A DNA stretch of 64,000 bases, taken from assembly GCA_947650285.1 (NCBI GenBank), contig CANTFL010001441.1, positions 279,798-343,797 on the forward strand. Direction: 5' to 3'. Positions 13,701 through 26,797 of this stretch are shown one piece after another. Each line of letters begins with the position of its first letter. The first letter of the stretch is position 1. The DNA is from Hyaloperonospora brassicae. Its lineage: Eukaryota > Oomycota > Peronosporomycetes > Peronosporales > Peronosporaceae. The notes beneath the pieces were generated by a model. The model was not told where the DNA came from. It ran no database searches and saw nothing but the letters and a program-made list of their open reading frames with translations. A program made the position numbers and the translations under genes.

Positions 13701-16700
13701 GTGTTGCTTTTAAAGCGTGTATGATCATGATCGCAAAAGCGTTTCAGTGGTATTGGCATCTGTGGGTATTCCCGTGGATATCTTAGCTCGCAATTTGCAG
13801 GTATATCTCATGTAAAGAATTAAAGGGTACTGCTGCAACAGTACATTGATGAGAAGCCTTGAAAAGGTTGTAATGACTTTTGAATAATATGTATAACGTC
13901 AAATAGAGCCACACGGACCAGTTGGCGCTCATCCTGTTGGTTCTGATACTTTTCTGGATCAATTGCGCGCTTGTAAACCATAATGCAGGAGACAGGCGAC
14001 CCGTTGCAGGTCGCAAGTTTCGATGTGGGTATTTTGCTGAATGCAACGATGGTGGTACATGTACTTTTGTTTTATGAACAACGAACAAGGTGTTACGCCA
14101 CGCATAACAGAAGAGGGTGGAGGTGTTGCACCAACACAGCTCAAATGCCACTGGTTTATTTCCTTTTGGGTACTAAATCGTATTGCTGGCAAACGAAGAA
14201 AATTCTTATCAGTTATTAATAAGGTGGCAGACCCCACACCCACGTATTTTCAATATGGAAATGTGATAACTAATTACGTAGACCATGTTGTTGGTTTATT
14301 TCTGTAAATCATATATACCAGTGTTAACGAATTTGTTGTTGTTGCTGCTAGTGCTGTAATTGTTATGGAGGTGCTGCTGGTGTCGAAGTAGCTGTTTCTT
14401 GTGCTTGACGACGAAAGTATCGAACATTCTGATTTATTTGCTCGTAAGTCCGCCGGCGTCGCACATGAACGTTCTACGCAGCGGCAACATGCTCGAACGA
14501 CGCCAGAAGTAGCTGTGTTGACCACGACTGAAAAAATTTCTAGAATTGCAATAATCAGGCTCTGGAGTACTAAGACATGTTCATTATGCACAAGATTGCG
14601 ATTACATAGTTCATAGTCGTATCTGTCCGCAATTTCTCTTTGATGTCATATAAATTAAAATTGCTTATCCTCAACATGCATCTGTTTTGGCTGTACCAGA
14701 CACTAATGCTGATGAAAACTACTGATCGACAGCGGTATCACTCGGCTACAAAAGTCATAAGCACAAGGGTATCCCATCATTAAAAATAGCAAATCTAAAT
14801 TTGGCATTTGCAGTCAGTCAACGTCAATGGGACATTGATTACAGCATACAAGCCTCGATATATCTTGATTTCGCAAAATCGCTGCCGATACTGCTTATAC
14901 GCTGCCTTCAGACCTGCAGCCGATATATTACCCATCACATATGAAAGCATTGGGTTAAAGTGCATATATTAAAAGACAAGCTCTTTGCATTTAGCTGCAT
15001 TATTACATCAAGCTGACCTTTACATTTAAGGCAAATCCATGAGTCGACCAATATTAGACCACTTGCAATAAATTATTCGTCAGCAAAACAATATCAATAT
15101 AAAGCCGAGAGCTTAATACTTTATAGCGTTACCGCTTGACACACATATATGTTTTGAGAGAGGCATGAGCACTGTCCTCACGCAACGTTGTAACATGGCC
15201 ATATTATCATTTATTTCGAAAGAAAGCATATACAATTTTATGCTTGCCCTAAGCCAAGTGTAATTAAGGTAGTTTATCGAGACGACATGTAATGCAACAT
15301 GTATTGATGCAGGTGTTGACACATCAATCACGATGTCGTAGAAGCAACAAGCCCGTTCCAAGCTTTAATGAAATCTGCCTAGAAAAACCTTAACAAAAAA
15401 TATTGCCTCTGCTTGACAAACATGTTCTTACTGATATGCTATTGGCAGAGCAAGCAGAATGATTTAAGAAACGTCTTTGTGAGCGTTTCCATCAGCGTAA
15501 GACCTGGACTCGCGACAAAAGTGAGCTCAGCGTGTATATGATATTTTTGAAAAACTTCTCGTCAATGGCGCAATGCCCACAAGTAATCAACTAGATATTC
15601 ATTCAGCAAAAACAAGATGCAAAGGTAAATGTGCTTTATGGTGCCGATAAGCCGACTTTTTTAGAAAGGAAGCCCTAACCTTTTGGTTATATAGGTCGCA
15701 TCAATACGCCATAACGAGCCAGCACTGTACTAGCTAAAAATTTACGTTTCAGATGGAAAGATAATGAGCAGGTGAGTAAGAGCCTTCCGTGAATCAACAA
15801 GGTGAAGCATCTTCTAGGATGCAAAGAATTGACGCGATCTATATATGGAAAGCGGCCATCCAGCATCTGGTCACCTTCGAATCGCGTAAATTGTAATTGT
15901 TTCGATCCTTGACAGTGGTATTGCCGTTCTGCCTCAGAAGAGCGATAATATGGATGAGTTCCACATTAACGCGCGTTAGGGGTAAGACTGGTAGCCGATC
16001 TGATTCTGTCGGGTACCGATCTTGCGGATGGGCTGCCTTCCGAATGAAAAATTTATGATTGTTATAATTATTGGAAACTTTTACAATACTGTGTCCATTT
16101 TCTTGTCGCCATACACTAGCCATAAACAAACATCCAATTATACTGCTGCACAAGGTACGCTAGAGAAATCTTGTATGCAGGGACAGGAGGTGTGATCGGG
16201 AGCAGTCAAGATCAAAACCTTTGAATTCACCGTCTTTCCTTCCGTCAATTGTTCTTGTGCGTCTAATCGCATCAGTATAACCTTCCTGCGCATCTACATT
16301 AAAGGCGACTATTGCTCTTTCCAGGGTGCATACACAAGCTGCGTGGGTGGTGCTAAAATGTTTATTGTATTTATTTACAAATAATAAGGTCTTTTAATTG
16401 TCGATGTCCCAGTTGTACTGCAAAAAAGCGTCCAAAAGAAATTAGGCAAGCATAATTTAAAACATTACGGACTGATGGGCAACTAGCAAAAAGGTGATGG
16501 CTTAGTGGTTTTTGAAAAAAAAATTACTGTATTTATATCGTTAAGTACGAAAGTAATTACACATATAAAAGCTTCAATTTTTTAACTTATGAAGTTATTC
16601 AGATTCGCTCCAATTACTCATTAATTTCACCCACAAATACTCTAGAACCCACTACCCGTATAAAAAACATGCTATAAGGAACATATTTGCATCCAATCAT

Positions 16701-18129
16701 ATTCCGTAAATGGTGCTTTTTCTATCGTTATTAGAGGATCGCCGAAGAAGTATCAGTAAATGATTATTTTATGTCTTTCCGCTTTTACCGATTTATACAA
16801 CAAGTAACTGCGCCATCCCCTAATAATGTCTAATGACTAGCGAATCTAATACTGTAAATACGCCAAATAAAATTTTTTTGTAATATCTATCTAATCACAA
16901 ATGCGTAGATAAAGAGTCCTCGCATGTAAATGATATAGATGAAGCCAGTTTACATATGAGCATGACATCGAGAGACCGAGTAGTCGTTTGAAAGGATTAT
17001 TTACATAAAGAAGAAACCGATATGTTAATAATACGCCTAGCAATCAATGCTTTGATTGGATTGATTAGCAGAAAGTCACGTACCACTCCACAATATAATT
17101 GGTCATATAATCTCCAGATTGCGCGTGCAGTATACGTGCATATTTTAAAAAGTATGTAGCCTCATCATCTTACTATTAAGATACAGATTATGGCCCGAAA
17201 ACTCTATACATCGAAGGCTTTCGACGGCAATCGATGTATAAATGATGGAATTGATACGACCGCCGACTTAAAATAAGATAGGTCGTTTGTGTGCGATAGC
17301 GATTTCACGTATTTATGCTTATCTTTATTATAATGGTCGCTCAAGGTTATGTATCATTGACGCCAAAACAAAAGTAGTCCCTAATTTATTCTAGGCATTT
17401 AATCTGACGATACGCTCTAGATATTGTCATGCAACTTTTTCCTTATCAACTAAGGTCGACCAGCAGCAAGTACTAATTTGGTATGCAAGCTTTTTGTAGC
17501 TTAAAAGGAGAGTAAAGAATAAGTCAGTAGTTATAATTACAATTTATGAAATTGACCGAACTAAAATCTGATAATATAACCGTAAGGATAATCTTAACTG
17601 ACTACCGGTAAAGATTTGCTCGTTTTTCGGTGTCGGCTGTATGTGGCCTAAGTAAGAAATATACTCGATTTGCTTCTAACTCCGTACTGTATAACCGATA
17701 CAGATTTTTATTTAGGTAGAATCAGGCTATAGAGCGTGTAAAGTAATTCGATTGTTCTATAGATTTTCGAAAGTTGGTGTATTAATGACAATATTACGCT
17801 TAGAAGCAATCTCACCATCGAAGCGACATTTCTAAAACGTCTATATTAATACGACAAAAAATAAATTGAATAAACAGTATAGGCTTAAATATAGAAGAGC
17901 TGCATACTTCGAACCTATAATAGTCATACCCGTTTTTATTTAAGAGAGGTAAACATATTAGCTGATAGCTGTGCTTTCGAATTAGCGTCATAATAAAAGT
18001 TAATGCTTTGCATCGGCATCTAATCAATTTGAGAATGCGTGTTAAATGTATACACAAAATATTTCAATCAATGAAATTGGTATTTAATCATAGAGAGTGG
18101 TATACAGCGTAAACTCTATTTGGTCCCTA
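13701..18129. other. AT-rich stretch with possible unidentified relics
   Basis: Frames between 13,960 and 14,310 and near 15,440-15,790 are slightly more protein-like (the second reads FKKRLCERFHQRKTW and then decays) and may be remnants of transposon genes, but I cannot assign a family. A GTT/GCT-rich trinucleotide patch lies near 14,330-14,400. Nothing else is supportable. Confidence 0.4.
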
Positions 18130-19620
18130 GACACATTATTTATTATGGGTGATGCAACAGAACAAGAAATTTAAAAATCATCTTGAGGACAGAATATGCT
18201 CACATCAGCCAATAATTGTACTCTACACGCTGCGATAGTTTGTGCGTGAGTACATCCAAGTTGACGGGATTTCACAGTAATTGAATAACACCCTTCGTTC
18301 GGTGCCCAATACAGACTCAAACGACGCAATTAGAATAGTAAAGGCCGTCTTAAAACTTTAAATATTTAGCTTTTCCGTAGACTTCCAAAAGAACACAGAT
18401 GATCTTGATCGGTTCAGCAAGGCAGTCCATATTTTACAGTCGCGAAGTAAACCAGAGACGAGGGTAGTTTTCTTGTTATTAATGATAGTGTCTAGATCGG
18501 AGACAATTCATTAAGCTACCCCTTCAAAACACCTTATCATTCATGACATTTTGACTCCATGGTTTAATTCAGGTATAGTCTCCGATCGAGACCCATAGTC
18601 CACGCCGAAATTTTGTCAATCCGTGGTCCTTTTCAAAAGATCACGGATTAAGATGTCGACCAGTGATCATCCAAAAAGACGTACATACGGAACAAGCAAA
18701 CCGAGTCCTCGGCATGTTACCTCAATAATACGTCCACTCGTCGACGAGTATAGTGAATTTGGCCATTGGCGAGATTCGATAATAAAAACCCGGTGCATGC
18801 GTCGCCTGCACACGCACTTTTTTTCGTAAATGGATTGCGTACGCCGCGCAAATTCACTTTATTATAGTAAGAATATAATAAATATGGAGGAGGGACTTGC
18901 TTGAGCTAAGACCGAGTTTGCTTCTTCCAATTACTTATCTACATTGGCGTCGACACGTAGGTTGCCGATGTCGACCTCATCGACACCGAAGTCCAACAAA
19001 TCCGGATAAATTGATGACGCTATTGCTGAATTAAAGATAATAACAATGCTAATATATTCAGCATCGCCAACGACTAGACCAGTGGAGGCGATACTGCATT
19101 AACGAATAAAAGATTTACTCAGAAGTTTTACGCGTAAGGCGCAATAGTAGAATATTCAAACGATTAGGCAGGATATTCATATCTATACCAAGAAGTAGTA
19201 ATTCGATCCGTGCAGGATTGTATCGCTGTAGCGGTGGACTGAAAATAATGTAACAGTTACAAAAAAAGGTAAGCATTAATTATGCAATGAAAGACTCATA
19301 GGTTTAGTCTCTACTTCATATTACTTACACAAGTAGCAACTTATGTTGGCAACAGGCAAGCATTTCCAGAGCGTGTCCTGCCTATTTCGTGCGTTGCGTC
19401 GCATTAAAACGCTATATGCGATCGATCTACCTCGTTTATAAGTTTAATCTTCCTCCTTATACATGGGGTTTCCCTGCATGTGGTACCAGCACAAACTTTT
19501 CTGACGATAAAGGAATCACTTCGGTGATCAACCATCGACAGAGTTATGCGGTCGATACCCCACGCGCCAGAATCATTTATGTAAAAAGGCATATTCTTGT
19601 CCAATCGGTAGATCCGTAAT
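18130..19620 (+). pseudogene. Ty3/gypsy integrase and downstream pol fragment (relic)
   Basis: This stretch aligns by eye with 50,410-51,700 of the intact element in the same window. Anchors include a CTTGAT-CGGTTCAGCAAG-type block near 18,410, the peptide KMSTSDHPK just after the second catalytic Asp region (18,650), the acidic linker with repeated GTCGA words (18,940-19,010), and a block near 19,200 matching the segment around 51,420-51,470. Many stops and indels are present. No LTRs flank it, so it is a truncated, older copy of the same family. Confidence 0.7.
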
Positions 19621-21479
19621 GGAGTCTATATTTAGCCGTTAAATCATTTAAAGATCCTTTTGACGGTCGAAATGAGAACACCTAGCCGGACCGATACTTC
19701 TCCTGATAGACTTGGAGTCTCTTAACAAGAAAATTAGGCTCAGAAGTTTATTTAGCTCATGGCAGAGGTAGCCGCGCACATTCAAGAAACTGAACCAAGA
19801 TCTTCAACATTTTTTTAGGTCCTGCTAATAATACGGGTTAGGAAATCACACTGCTTCCACTTCAGCTAATTAATGTACCCGGTGGAATATTCTTCCTAGT
19901 GGACCGTAATTTATAATATGCCGAAGTAAAGGGGAGTCAAAAGGGTCAAGTCATTCGGTGAAGCGGCTACATACTTTTTCTTAACATTCGGAGGCCTTGC
20001 TCTACACCAAAGATGGAGATTCGGACCCAGGTAAGTATCTCGACGAGTCAAACTCGATGCATTAAAAAAAGCTATTAAAAACATACGCCCAATAATCCCC
20101 TGTGTTCTATCCCGATTAAAAATATAATATCTCCATGTATGTCAGATAACACGCCGAGTAGTAACATAAATGACTACGGGGTGGTCTGTAATTCAGTGAC
20201 ACTTTTTTAACTCCTAAGAGAACCCACATTCTCATAACGCTGTGGGGGTTTTCTTTCAGAAGATCCTCCAATCAGTCCAAAAATCGCACTTCAGTTGCTA
20301 ACTGGAAATGCGGCTACTCATTGAAAGGGTGCTCGTCGACATATTGAATTATATCTCGGCGGTTATATCCGAACTCTCCCACCGCGGGTATCGATCCAAG
20401 AACCCCTCGATCCCAGATTTAGTGCAATCCCATTTGACCACTGAAGGCAGTCCGTTAATATTAGAAGAGATGCGTAATCTAACATAAGTCTTAAAGGGGG
20501 GAAGGCCTCCCAAGGAGTATGCTTAAGTTGTAATTACAGCTATGACGGGTTCGCTCTAGAAATACATGGAAGTCTATTCTCTCTTATAATTCAGTGCAAC
20601 TTGTCCTGAGCACCGGGTTCGGGGTCTCTTCTCTACCTTAATGCAAATTTCAATAAGTATTAATAATTAAGGTTTACATTTGATGCATATATTAATGGGT
20701 ATGTATGCAGTTTAATCTTGATACGATGCTCAGCCATCACAATAAGGGTTCACATTACACCATCTTTGCTTATAAAAGTCATCTCGGACATATTTTCTAT
20801 ATAGTATAACTAACTCGCTTTGACGCCAACCCCGTGAAGACTTCAAACATTAATGATATGGACGCGATCTCTATTGAAAGCCAATATATATTATCGATCA
20901 AAACACTATTACGGTTGAACGCAAGTTTATTTACAATCAACAAAAGAGCAGATTATAAATTCTTTCCTTCCATGTGGTGGTAATAGACGTGCCGACAAAG
21001 CAATCGTCCCAAATGATTCGATGACTCCAACTTTCGTGGCTACAACTTGAGTGCTTAAAACTCCCGCGGTTATCTAGGCCCCTCTGAAGGCCTTTCCCAG
21101 CGCTTTCAGGTAGGATACTAAATCCAAATCGTCGGAATGTATGCCCTCCCTTCGGGTTCATCGACAATTTTGGATCGCGCATATGCCGCATGAAGAGCAA
21201 AAAAATTTAAAAAATTGAATTGTCAGGCTTTTGATGGCAGCAGCGGGAGAAAGACTCCTGAATTTTGATCAACAGAAGATACATACGTCCGTGCAACCGT
21301 TTGTCTTAGCCATAGATGTACTTCGCATGAGATTGTTGAACAGGCAAATGAATATTAATTTTGGCTGGGTTCGACCAACGAGTGCTATGAATTCCAAATT
21401 AATTTTAACGTTTTTCACTCTGTAACCAGTTCGGTTTTGGTGGTACAGTGAATTCGAAAAATTATAGATCCAGGATCTT
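19621..21479. other. Gene-free stretch
   Basis: No recognisable gene. Some sequence up to about 19,800 may still belong to the preceding gypsy relic. Open frames of 60-90 codons occur on both strands without family resemblance. Confidence 0.45.
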
Positions 21480-22450
21480 CACGAGGAAGGGACAAAGAGC
21501 CACACTCATGGAAGGGGGTGGCCGAGTAAAAATTGGGGCATCAAAGTGGTTGGGCTTTCATGGTCAAAAAGCCCGCAGGACTAATCAAGGAAATACCGCT
21601 TTTAAGGTACCCGCTAAGGGTCACTGACGGAAGACGAACGTGGTCCCTCATCGGTCGCCTCGGACCTTCATCTTTAGACCCGGGTCTCTCATTGAACCCC
21701 GTTTCCTTGTCGGTAGGCCTGGGTCCCTAACTGGTGGACCCGGTCCCTAACAGGTTGACTGGGGTCAATCACTGGTATTTTCGGTCTCTCAAGTTCCGGA
21801 TACTCCTGACCAGTCACATCAAGTCAGTGCACCGGACCAAGGATATAGCGAAGTATTTTGAATATAGTTCGATTTCAAATACTACTCAATTTGAGACCTA
21901 CGTGGGACGTCGTCGTGGAGATTAAAAAAAAATTGTTAAGCCTGCCCACCTGTTCAAAAAGAGGATACACTTCGTTGCCACGCCCCGTGGAAGACAGTTG
22001 CGTGGCTGTACCAAGTTCAATATGAACCCGAGGAAATATGTGGCCTGTTAGTTTGTCAAGAACCCCCCCCTAAAGATCCGCTATCGGATGCAGCCTCCCA
22101 TTCTGGCGATTAAGGAGAACGAAATAGGCCAGGACGGGTAACACCCCGTGATTACACGAAAGGCCAGGAGCGACAAGCTACATGATAAATTGATAATAAG
22201 CCCACTCTCGACCGAGTCGATCAAGTGGACACCTACTGACCCACAGAGTGAAGCATATTCACCCGGGGACCAAGGTCTACATCTGCCAAGGCTATCACAT
22301 CTCGATCTCTGTTCGAGCCTAATGAAGAGTGCAACCCACAACCCGACGGGATAAAAGCTGAGTGAAGGTCTATACGCCGCATCGGGGAACTCCCCCTCCC
22401 CCATAGGTCGGAAGTCCGGCACAATGTGTGTTTTGTGGGATCATCATGCA
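21480..22450. other. GC-richer island of unknown nature
   Basis: Base composition rises clearly above the neighbours. Between 21,600 and 21,800 the sequence has repeated GGTCCC/GGGTC words (for example around 21,640, 21,670, 21,715 and 21,745), similar in style to the GATCC-rich insertion at 4.3-4.5 kb. Frames up to 113 codons exist but none is recognisable. It may be a remnant LTR or other repeat of an unidentified element. Confidence 0.35.
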
Positions 22451-24710
22451 AATTCGAGACCTCACTCTACCACACGTCCATCAGTCATTTAAGTAATTGA
22501 TATATAAAAGGAAATGTGATGTAACAAGGCGATCCCGTTACTTATCATTAATAATAAAATCATGTATATGCGAAATATATCATAATTGACAACAATCTTG
22601 ATGTTTCTCCCAACAGATTTATATAGAACTATCTTATTACAAAAAATTTAGCACTCTAATGCTTGCTATTTGATACGTGCTATTATATGCAACCATCTTA
22701 ACGATCAATTACTGCCAGATGCGCTCGTTCAGTAAAAACTGAGTAGCTACAATACACGGTAGTATTTAAACATAAATTTTCACATTTCAAATGAAGGTAT
22801 CTGTGATAGCTTAATTATATTAAGTGCATGACTCCTCTTTCTTCTTGTAATATAAGTTGTCATTATAAAGACCTGCCTCTTCTTCTGCACGTACCGTGTG
22901 CGTGAGGTTTAGGCGCACATACCCACACTGCGATTAAGTAGACACCTTGTAGTGTTTGAGCTCCAGTGTAGAAATTCCATATTTACAACTTGCTTACTCT
23001 GATCCAGTGTCGATTAAATTTCGCTGTCAATGCAAGCATTCAGCGCCCCGAAACGCCTCCGCTTCCTTCTTTATACGGCATGTTTGACACTGACATATTC
23101 ACATCTGCCATTTTATGCTGTCATCATGAATTTAGTTATGCGATCATGCACGATCTTATCTATCTTTTCTTTTAGATTACATTATACGCTAATTAATATG
23201 CTTGTTACAAGACAAACGTTTGTAATCTTGACGCGCGTATATCGCCATTCAGTGTCGCAATTAATTTGGAGCTGTAAGACAATATTGTTTATCATAAGTC
23301 ATGATGTTTTGAAGTTCAAGTACAAACCCACTTACAGGTAAGTTTAGACCTCTACTCGATTCGTTTTATACTGTTAACTTCACCAAGTGGGAAGGGGAGA
23401 CATGGTCACCACGTTGAATTATAGATACAGCATGACATGTGGGACGAGTAGATATGGACGCCACATTGGACCACTATACTTCGCTAGTTTCGATAACAGG
23501 AAATAATGCAGCCCCTGTAGGGACTCACCGTAACTGTGCGCATGTCTTGGACGCAGAGGCTTCTTTACTGTATTGATTCATCTCTTTTGCTTTATCGCAG
23601 ACCCAACTTCAGTAGCTTTCTGTCCTGCTCCTACCTCTTTATTCAACTAACCATAATGATTCTGACGTTTATTACGATGATGACCGGATCCGATAGATGC
23701 CATGTACAGTTTGACGTGTGAAGTGACAATGCCATTATACATTCATGTCAAAGTTTCAACAAAAAAGATTAACTTTAAGCATCATTTTTACTTTTACTTC
23801 TACCATTTTTTGCATGCAAGCAACTTGATCAAGATTTTACAAATTTCAAGCCAAGCCGTTTAGTGGCGCTTACAGTTTCTATTGATATACTTCTCCCCAT
23901 GTGTATTGGTCGACTCAATCGATTTGCTGAACGATAGCAGCTTACTTCTGCTTGACGTCAGCTCCTCGTACGTAATTTCGACCGTAAATGGGGCTATGGA
24001 ATCCTCATTACGATGAAGATACTGCTGTCTCATGCGTTTCTTAAGCGCGATGATGCGCAGTCCTAAATATACGCTGATATAGGACGAAGTTTTCGCCTGA
24101 AAATGGTATATGATTATATTATCGGCTTCTAAAACCCTGCGTCATACATATGTGTGCGGGCTTTTGTATTTGCTCTACGTAAAACAGCGATTTAAACGTT
24201 TTCAATAGCTGATTTGTATCTGGCCCTGACGGACAAGTACGTTGCAGCTTTCTATACACCATCGTCCTCTCATGACTGCTCTATGTACGTTATCAGCCAG
24301 GCTGGTGTCAGCTCCAATCCACGGCGTTCGTTGACATTTACAAATGCTCACCGTGTTCGCCGCAAAGAATATGACCTATTGCGGAGTGTTTGCATGACAG
24401 GTTGTACCGACCCATGTTAGTCAGGGACGTGGCGCCGAAACAGCCAATGATAGAGTGACTACCAATTATTGCGACCCCCTTTCATTATGTCTAATTCAGC
24501 TTTTCAATTTACCCAACGAGTATAGTCCGACATCAACAAAATTAAAAACCAATTAGAAATGTTATACTAAATGCCAAAGGGTCGCACACAGCTAGAAAGC
24601 TCGCTGTTACCTTTTTATCAATACAATATATATATTTGTTTAACGACGGAATTCTGCAAAACAAGCTACACCAGGTCAGCATCAAGAGGCGTAGACTGAG
24701 AACCTCCCAT
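22451..24710. other. Gene-free stretch
   Basis: Only short, unrecognised frames are present, on both strands. This is the 3' flank of the effector gene that follows. Confidence 0.5.
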
Positions 24711-25358
24711 CTAAGCAGACACATCCACATCCACACAGGCGGGCCGACCGCTGTTTTCAGGAAGGCGGCAGTTCCTCTTTAGGTACGCAATGTAGGCCTT
24801 CTGATTTATTGCTTTCAAGAAGTGAGCAGTCATGGGATGAGAACCAAGTTCGTCAATCTTCGCTTCCGCTTCAGCCCGGGTAATTTCATCTTCACGCATC
24901 CAGGTGCCATAGTTGTCGTCATAGTCCGATTTGGACATGCCTACCGCAAGTTGGTCAAGAAAAACATCCTTGTTCTTTGGAATCCTGAACTTCCTCGAGG
25001 GCTTGGAGGTCTCAGAGCTTGATGAGCTGTCGGAGCTGTCGGAGCTGTCCGAAATGTCAAAGGTGATAAAGTTGTCGTCAGACGTGTTGATCTCGGTATT
25101 CTCGTTACCAGACGGCGATCCGTTGCTGGCCATGACAGCGGGTTCTGAAGCCGGGATCTCAGGGTCCTCGGCTTCCAAGTGGCGTAGCAAGCGCTGGTGC
25201 TTGGGGTTCGTGTCCGCAGCGACCGCGTCGTGGTCGGCCAGCACAGATGATGTCTCACCAGACTTCAGGAGGTTGTTGGACGTCGGAGCGGCGGCAACGG
25301 CACTGTCGTAGGTCGCAAGGCAAAGCACCGCCGCCGACACGAGTAGCGAAGGACGCAT
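24711..25358 (-). CDS. Secreted RxLR-type effector candidate
   Basis: Intronless frame of 215 codons. The start at 25,358 was chosen over an upstream in-frame Met because it begins a classical signal peptide (MRPSLLVSAAVLCLA, likely cleavage after AVAA near residue 23) and because a core promoter lies 50-68 bp upstream. RLLR at residues 56-59 fits the RxLR motif at its usual distance from the start; the following LEAEDPE is an acidic dEER-like region without a canonical EER. Residues about 95-135 are Ser/Asp-rich and probably disordered, then a basic KPSRKFRIPKNK patch. The C-terminal 80 residues (with YGTWM and a helix-like EITRAEAEAKIDEL) form the presumed effector domain; a WY fold is not evident. 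RxLR proteins are secreted from haustoria or hyphae and enter plant cells. The target is unknown. The gene stands alone between repeat-rich blocks, as is usual for such effectors. Confidence 0.85.
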   Translation of the reverse strand: MRPSLLVSAAVLCLATYDSAVAAAPTSNNLLKSGETSSVLADHDAVAADTNPKHQRLLRHLEAEDPEIPASEPAVMASNGSPSGNENTEINTSDDNFITFDISDSSDSSDSSSSSETSKPSRKFRIPKNKDVFLDQLAVGMSKSDYDDNYGTWMREDEITRAEAEAKIDELGSHPMTAHFLKAINQKAYIAYLKRNCRLPENSGRPACVDVDVSA

Positions 25359-25407
25359 TGTAGAGGCGAAGGATGGACAGTTGGGCCGGGCGATCGGTAT
25401 TCGAGAC

Positions 25408-25426
25408 GGCAAATTGGGAAGTGAGA
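25408..25426 (-). promoter_or_regulatory. Oomycete Inr+FPR core promoter of the effector gene
   Basis: On the minus strand this reads TCTCACTTCCCAATTTGCC, which agrees at 17 of 19 positions with the oomycete initiator plus flanking-promoter-region core as I remember it (GCTCATTYYNCAWTTTNYY). The inferred transcription start A is at about 25,422, giving a 5' leader of about 64 nt before the ATG at 25,358. This supports the chosen start codon. Confidence 0.7.
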
Positions 25427-26171
25427 TCGACGCTGTTGGTCGAAAGGCTTCGAGCCAAGTCCTCGACGGACTACTGACAGCGAATCTGCCCACATTCGGT
25501 GGCCGAGCATTCTTCAAGCTGGGCGGTCGGTCTGGTCCGCTTCTGTTCCACCAATCCCTAATGATAGGTTTTCGAGGTGGATTCTTTCCGTTTCCCGAAC
25601 ACTGTTGGTTGCCGACGACTCAGACGTGGACATGGATGTCCGAGCGAGAGGAAGCCGCTGTCCTGTGCATCGAATGCAAAGCAGACATTGCGATAAGCGT
25701 TTCCGTCATTTCTAGTTGCGATCCTCTTTCGCAACCAGAATTAACGGCAGTGCAAGCTGCAAGAGGCGTTACTTGTACTGTGAAGCGAGTCTTGCGTGTG
25801 ACAATCAACTTCCTTTACCAAGACCTGGCACTCAGGTTCGACTGGCTATGTCCGTGTCCAAAGCGACGTCGCATCTGCAGAATATACGTATCAGTGGCAC
25901 GAAGTGGTGGTGTCAAGTACGTCCATTATTATGATAACTAACGACTGATAAGTGTGACAAGAAGTACGGCCCGGGTATCGGGTCGACAACTAAAGGGCTC
26001 CGTAGAGCCAGGGGCGACGGCAACGAGGTCAGAGACCCTCCTACCGAAGCCAACTACGAGTCAATCATGACCGCTGGCGCGACCAAGTAGACTGGGGACA
26101 TGCGTACCGCCGGAGCGGCAGCACGTACAACGCGGGTATGCTGCCATATAAGGCAACAAACCCCTTTAGGA
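25427..26171. other. 5' flank of the effector gene
   Basis: GC-richer than the surrounding AT-rich DNA. Frames of up to 186 codons on the plus strand overlap the effector gene antisense and show no family resemblance, so they are treated as chance. No second gene could be supported. Confidence 0.45.
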
Positions 26172-26797
26172 CCGCTTGCGCGGCCCCCGACGTGGAGTGC
26201 GAACACCGAAGTGACTGCGTGGCGTGGAGAACGCCACCCCGCCATATATCTCTCCGAGGAGCTCAACCATCTGCGATGGTGGCTCCCTTCAGCCGCTTGC
26301 GCGGCCCCCGACGTGGAGTGCGATCACCGAAGTGACTGCGTGGCGTGGAGAACGCCACCCCGCCATATATCTCTCCGAGGAGCTCAACCATCTGCGATGG
26401 TGGCTCCCTTCAGCCGCTTGCGCGGCCCCCGACGTGGAGTGCGATCACCGAAGTGACTGCGTGGCGTGGAGAACGCCACCCCGCCATATATCTCTCCGAG
26501 GAGCTCAACCATCTGCGATGGTGGCTCCCTTCAGCCGCTTGCGCGGCCCCCGACGTGGAGTGCGATCACCGAAGTGACTGCGTGGCGTGGAGAACGCCAA
26601 CCCGCCGTCTATCTCTCCGAGGAGCTCAACCATCTGCGATGGTGGCCCCCTTCAGCCGCTTGCGCGGCCCCCGACGTGGAGTGCGATCACCGAAGTGACT
26701 GCGTGGCGTGGAGAACGCCAACCCGCCGTATATCTCTCCGAGGAGCTCAACCATCTGCGATGGTGGCCCCCTTCAGCCGCTTGCGCGGCCCCTTGAC
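26172..26797. repeat. 121-bp tandem repeat array
   Basis: The word CCGCTTGCGCGGCCCC recurs at 26,172, 26,293, 26,414, 26,535 and 26,656 (and with a change at 26,777), giving five full 121-bp units and the start of a sixth. Units are near-identical; the later ones carry a few shared changes (for example CCATATAT versus CCGTCTAT or CCGTATAT near the middle). Each unit contains the short palindrome GGCGTggagaACGCC. The period is not a multiple of three, so reading frames rotate from unit to unit and the apparent long overlapping frames are artefacts. A diverged trace of the motif occurs again near 26,870. Confidence 0.95.

Noticed and set aside
13959..14307. Overlapping ORFs on both strands near 14.1 kb
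   Set aside because: No consistent coding signal on either strand and no recognised family; possibly an old repeat.
24822..25941. Plus-strand frames of 126 and 186 codons opposite and upstream of the effector
   Set aside because: Shadows of the GC-rich effector gene and its leader; no family resemblance.
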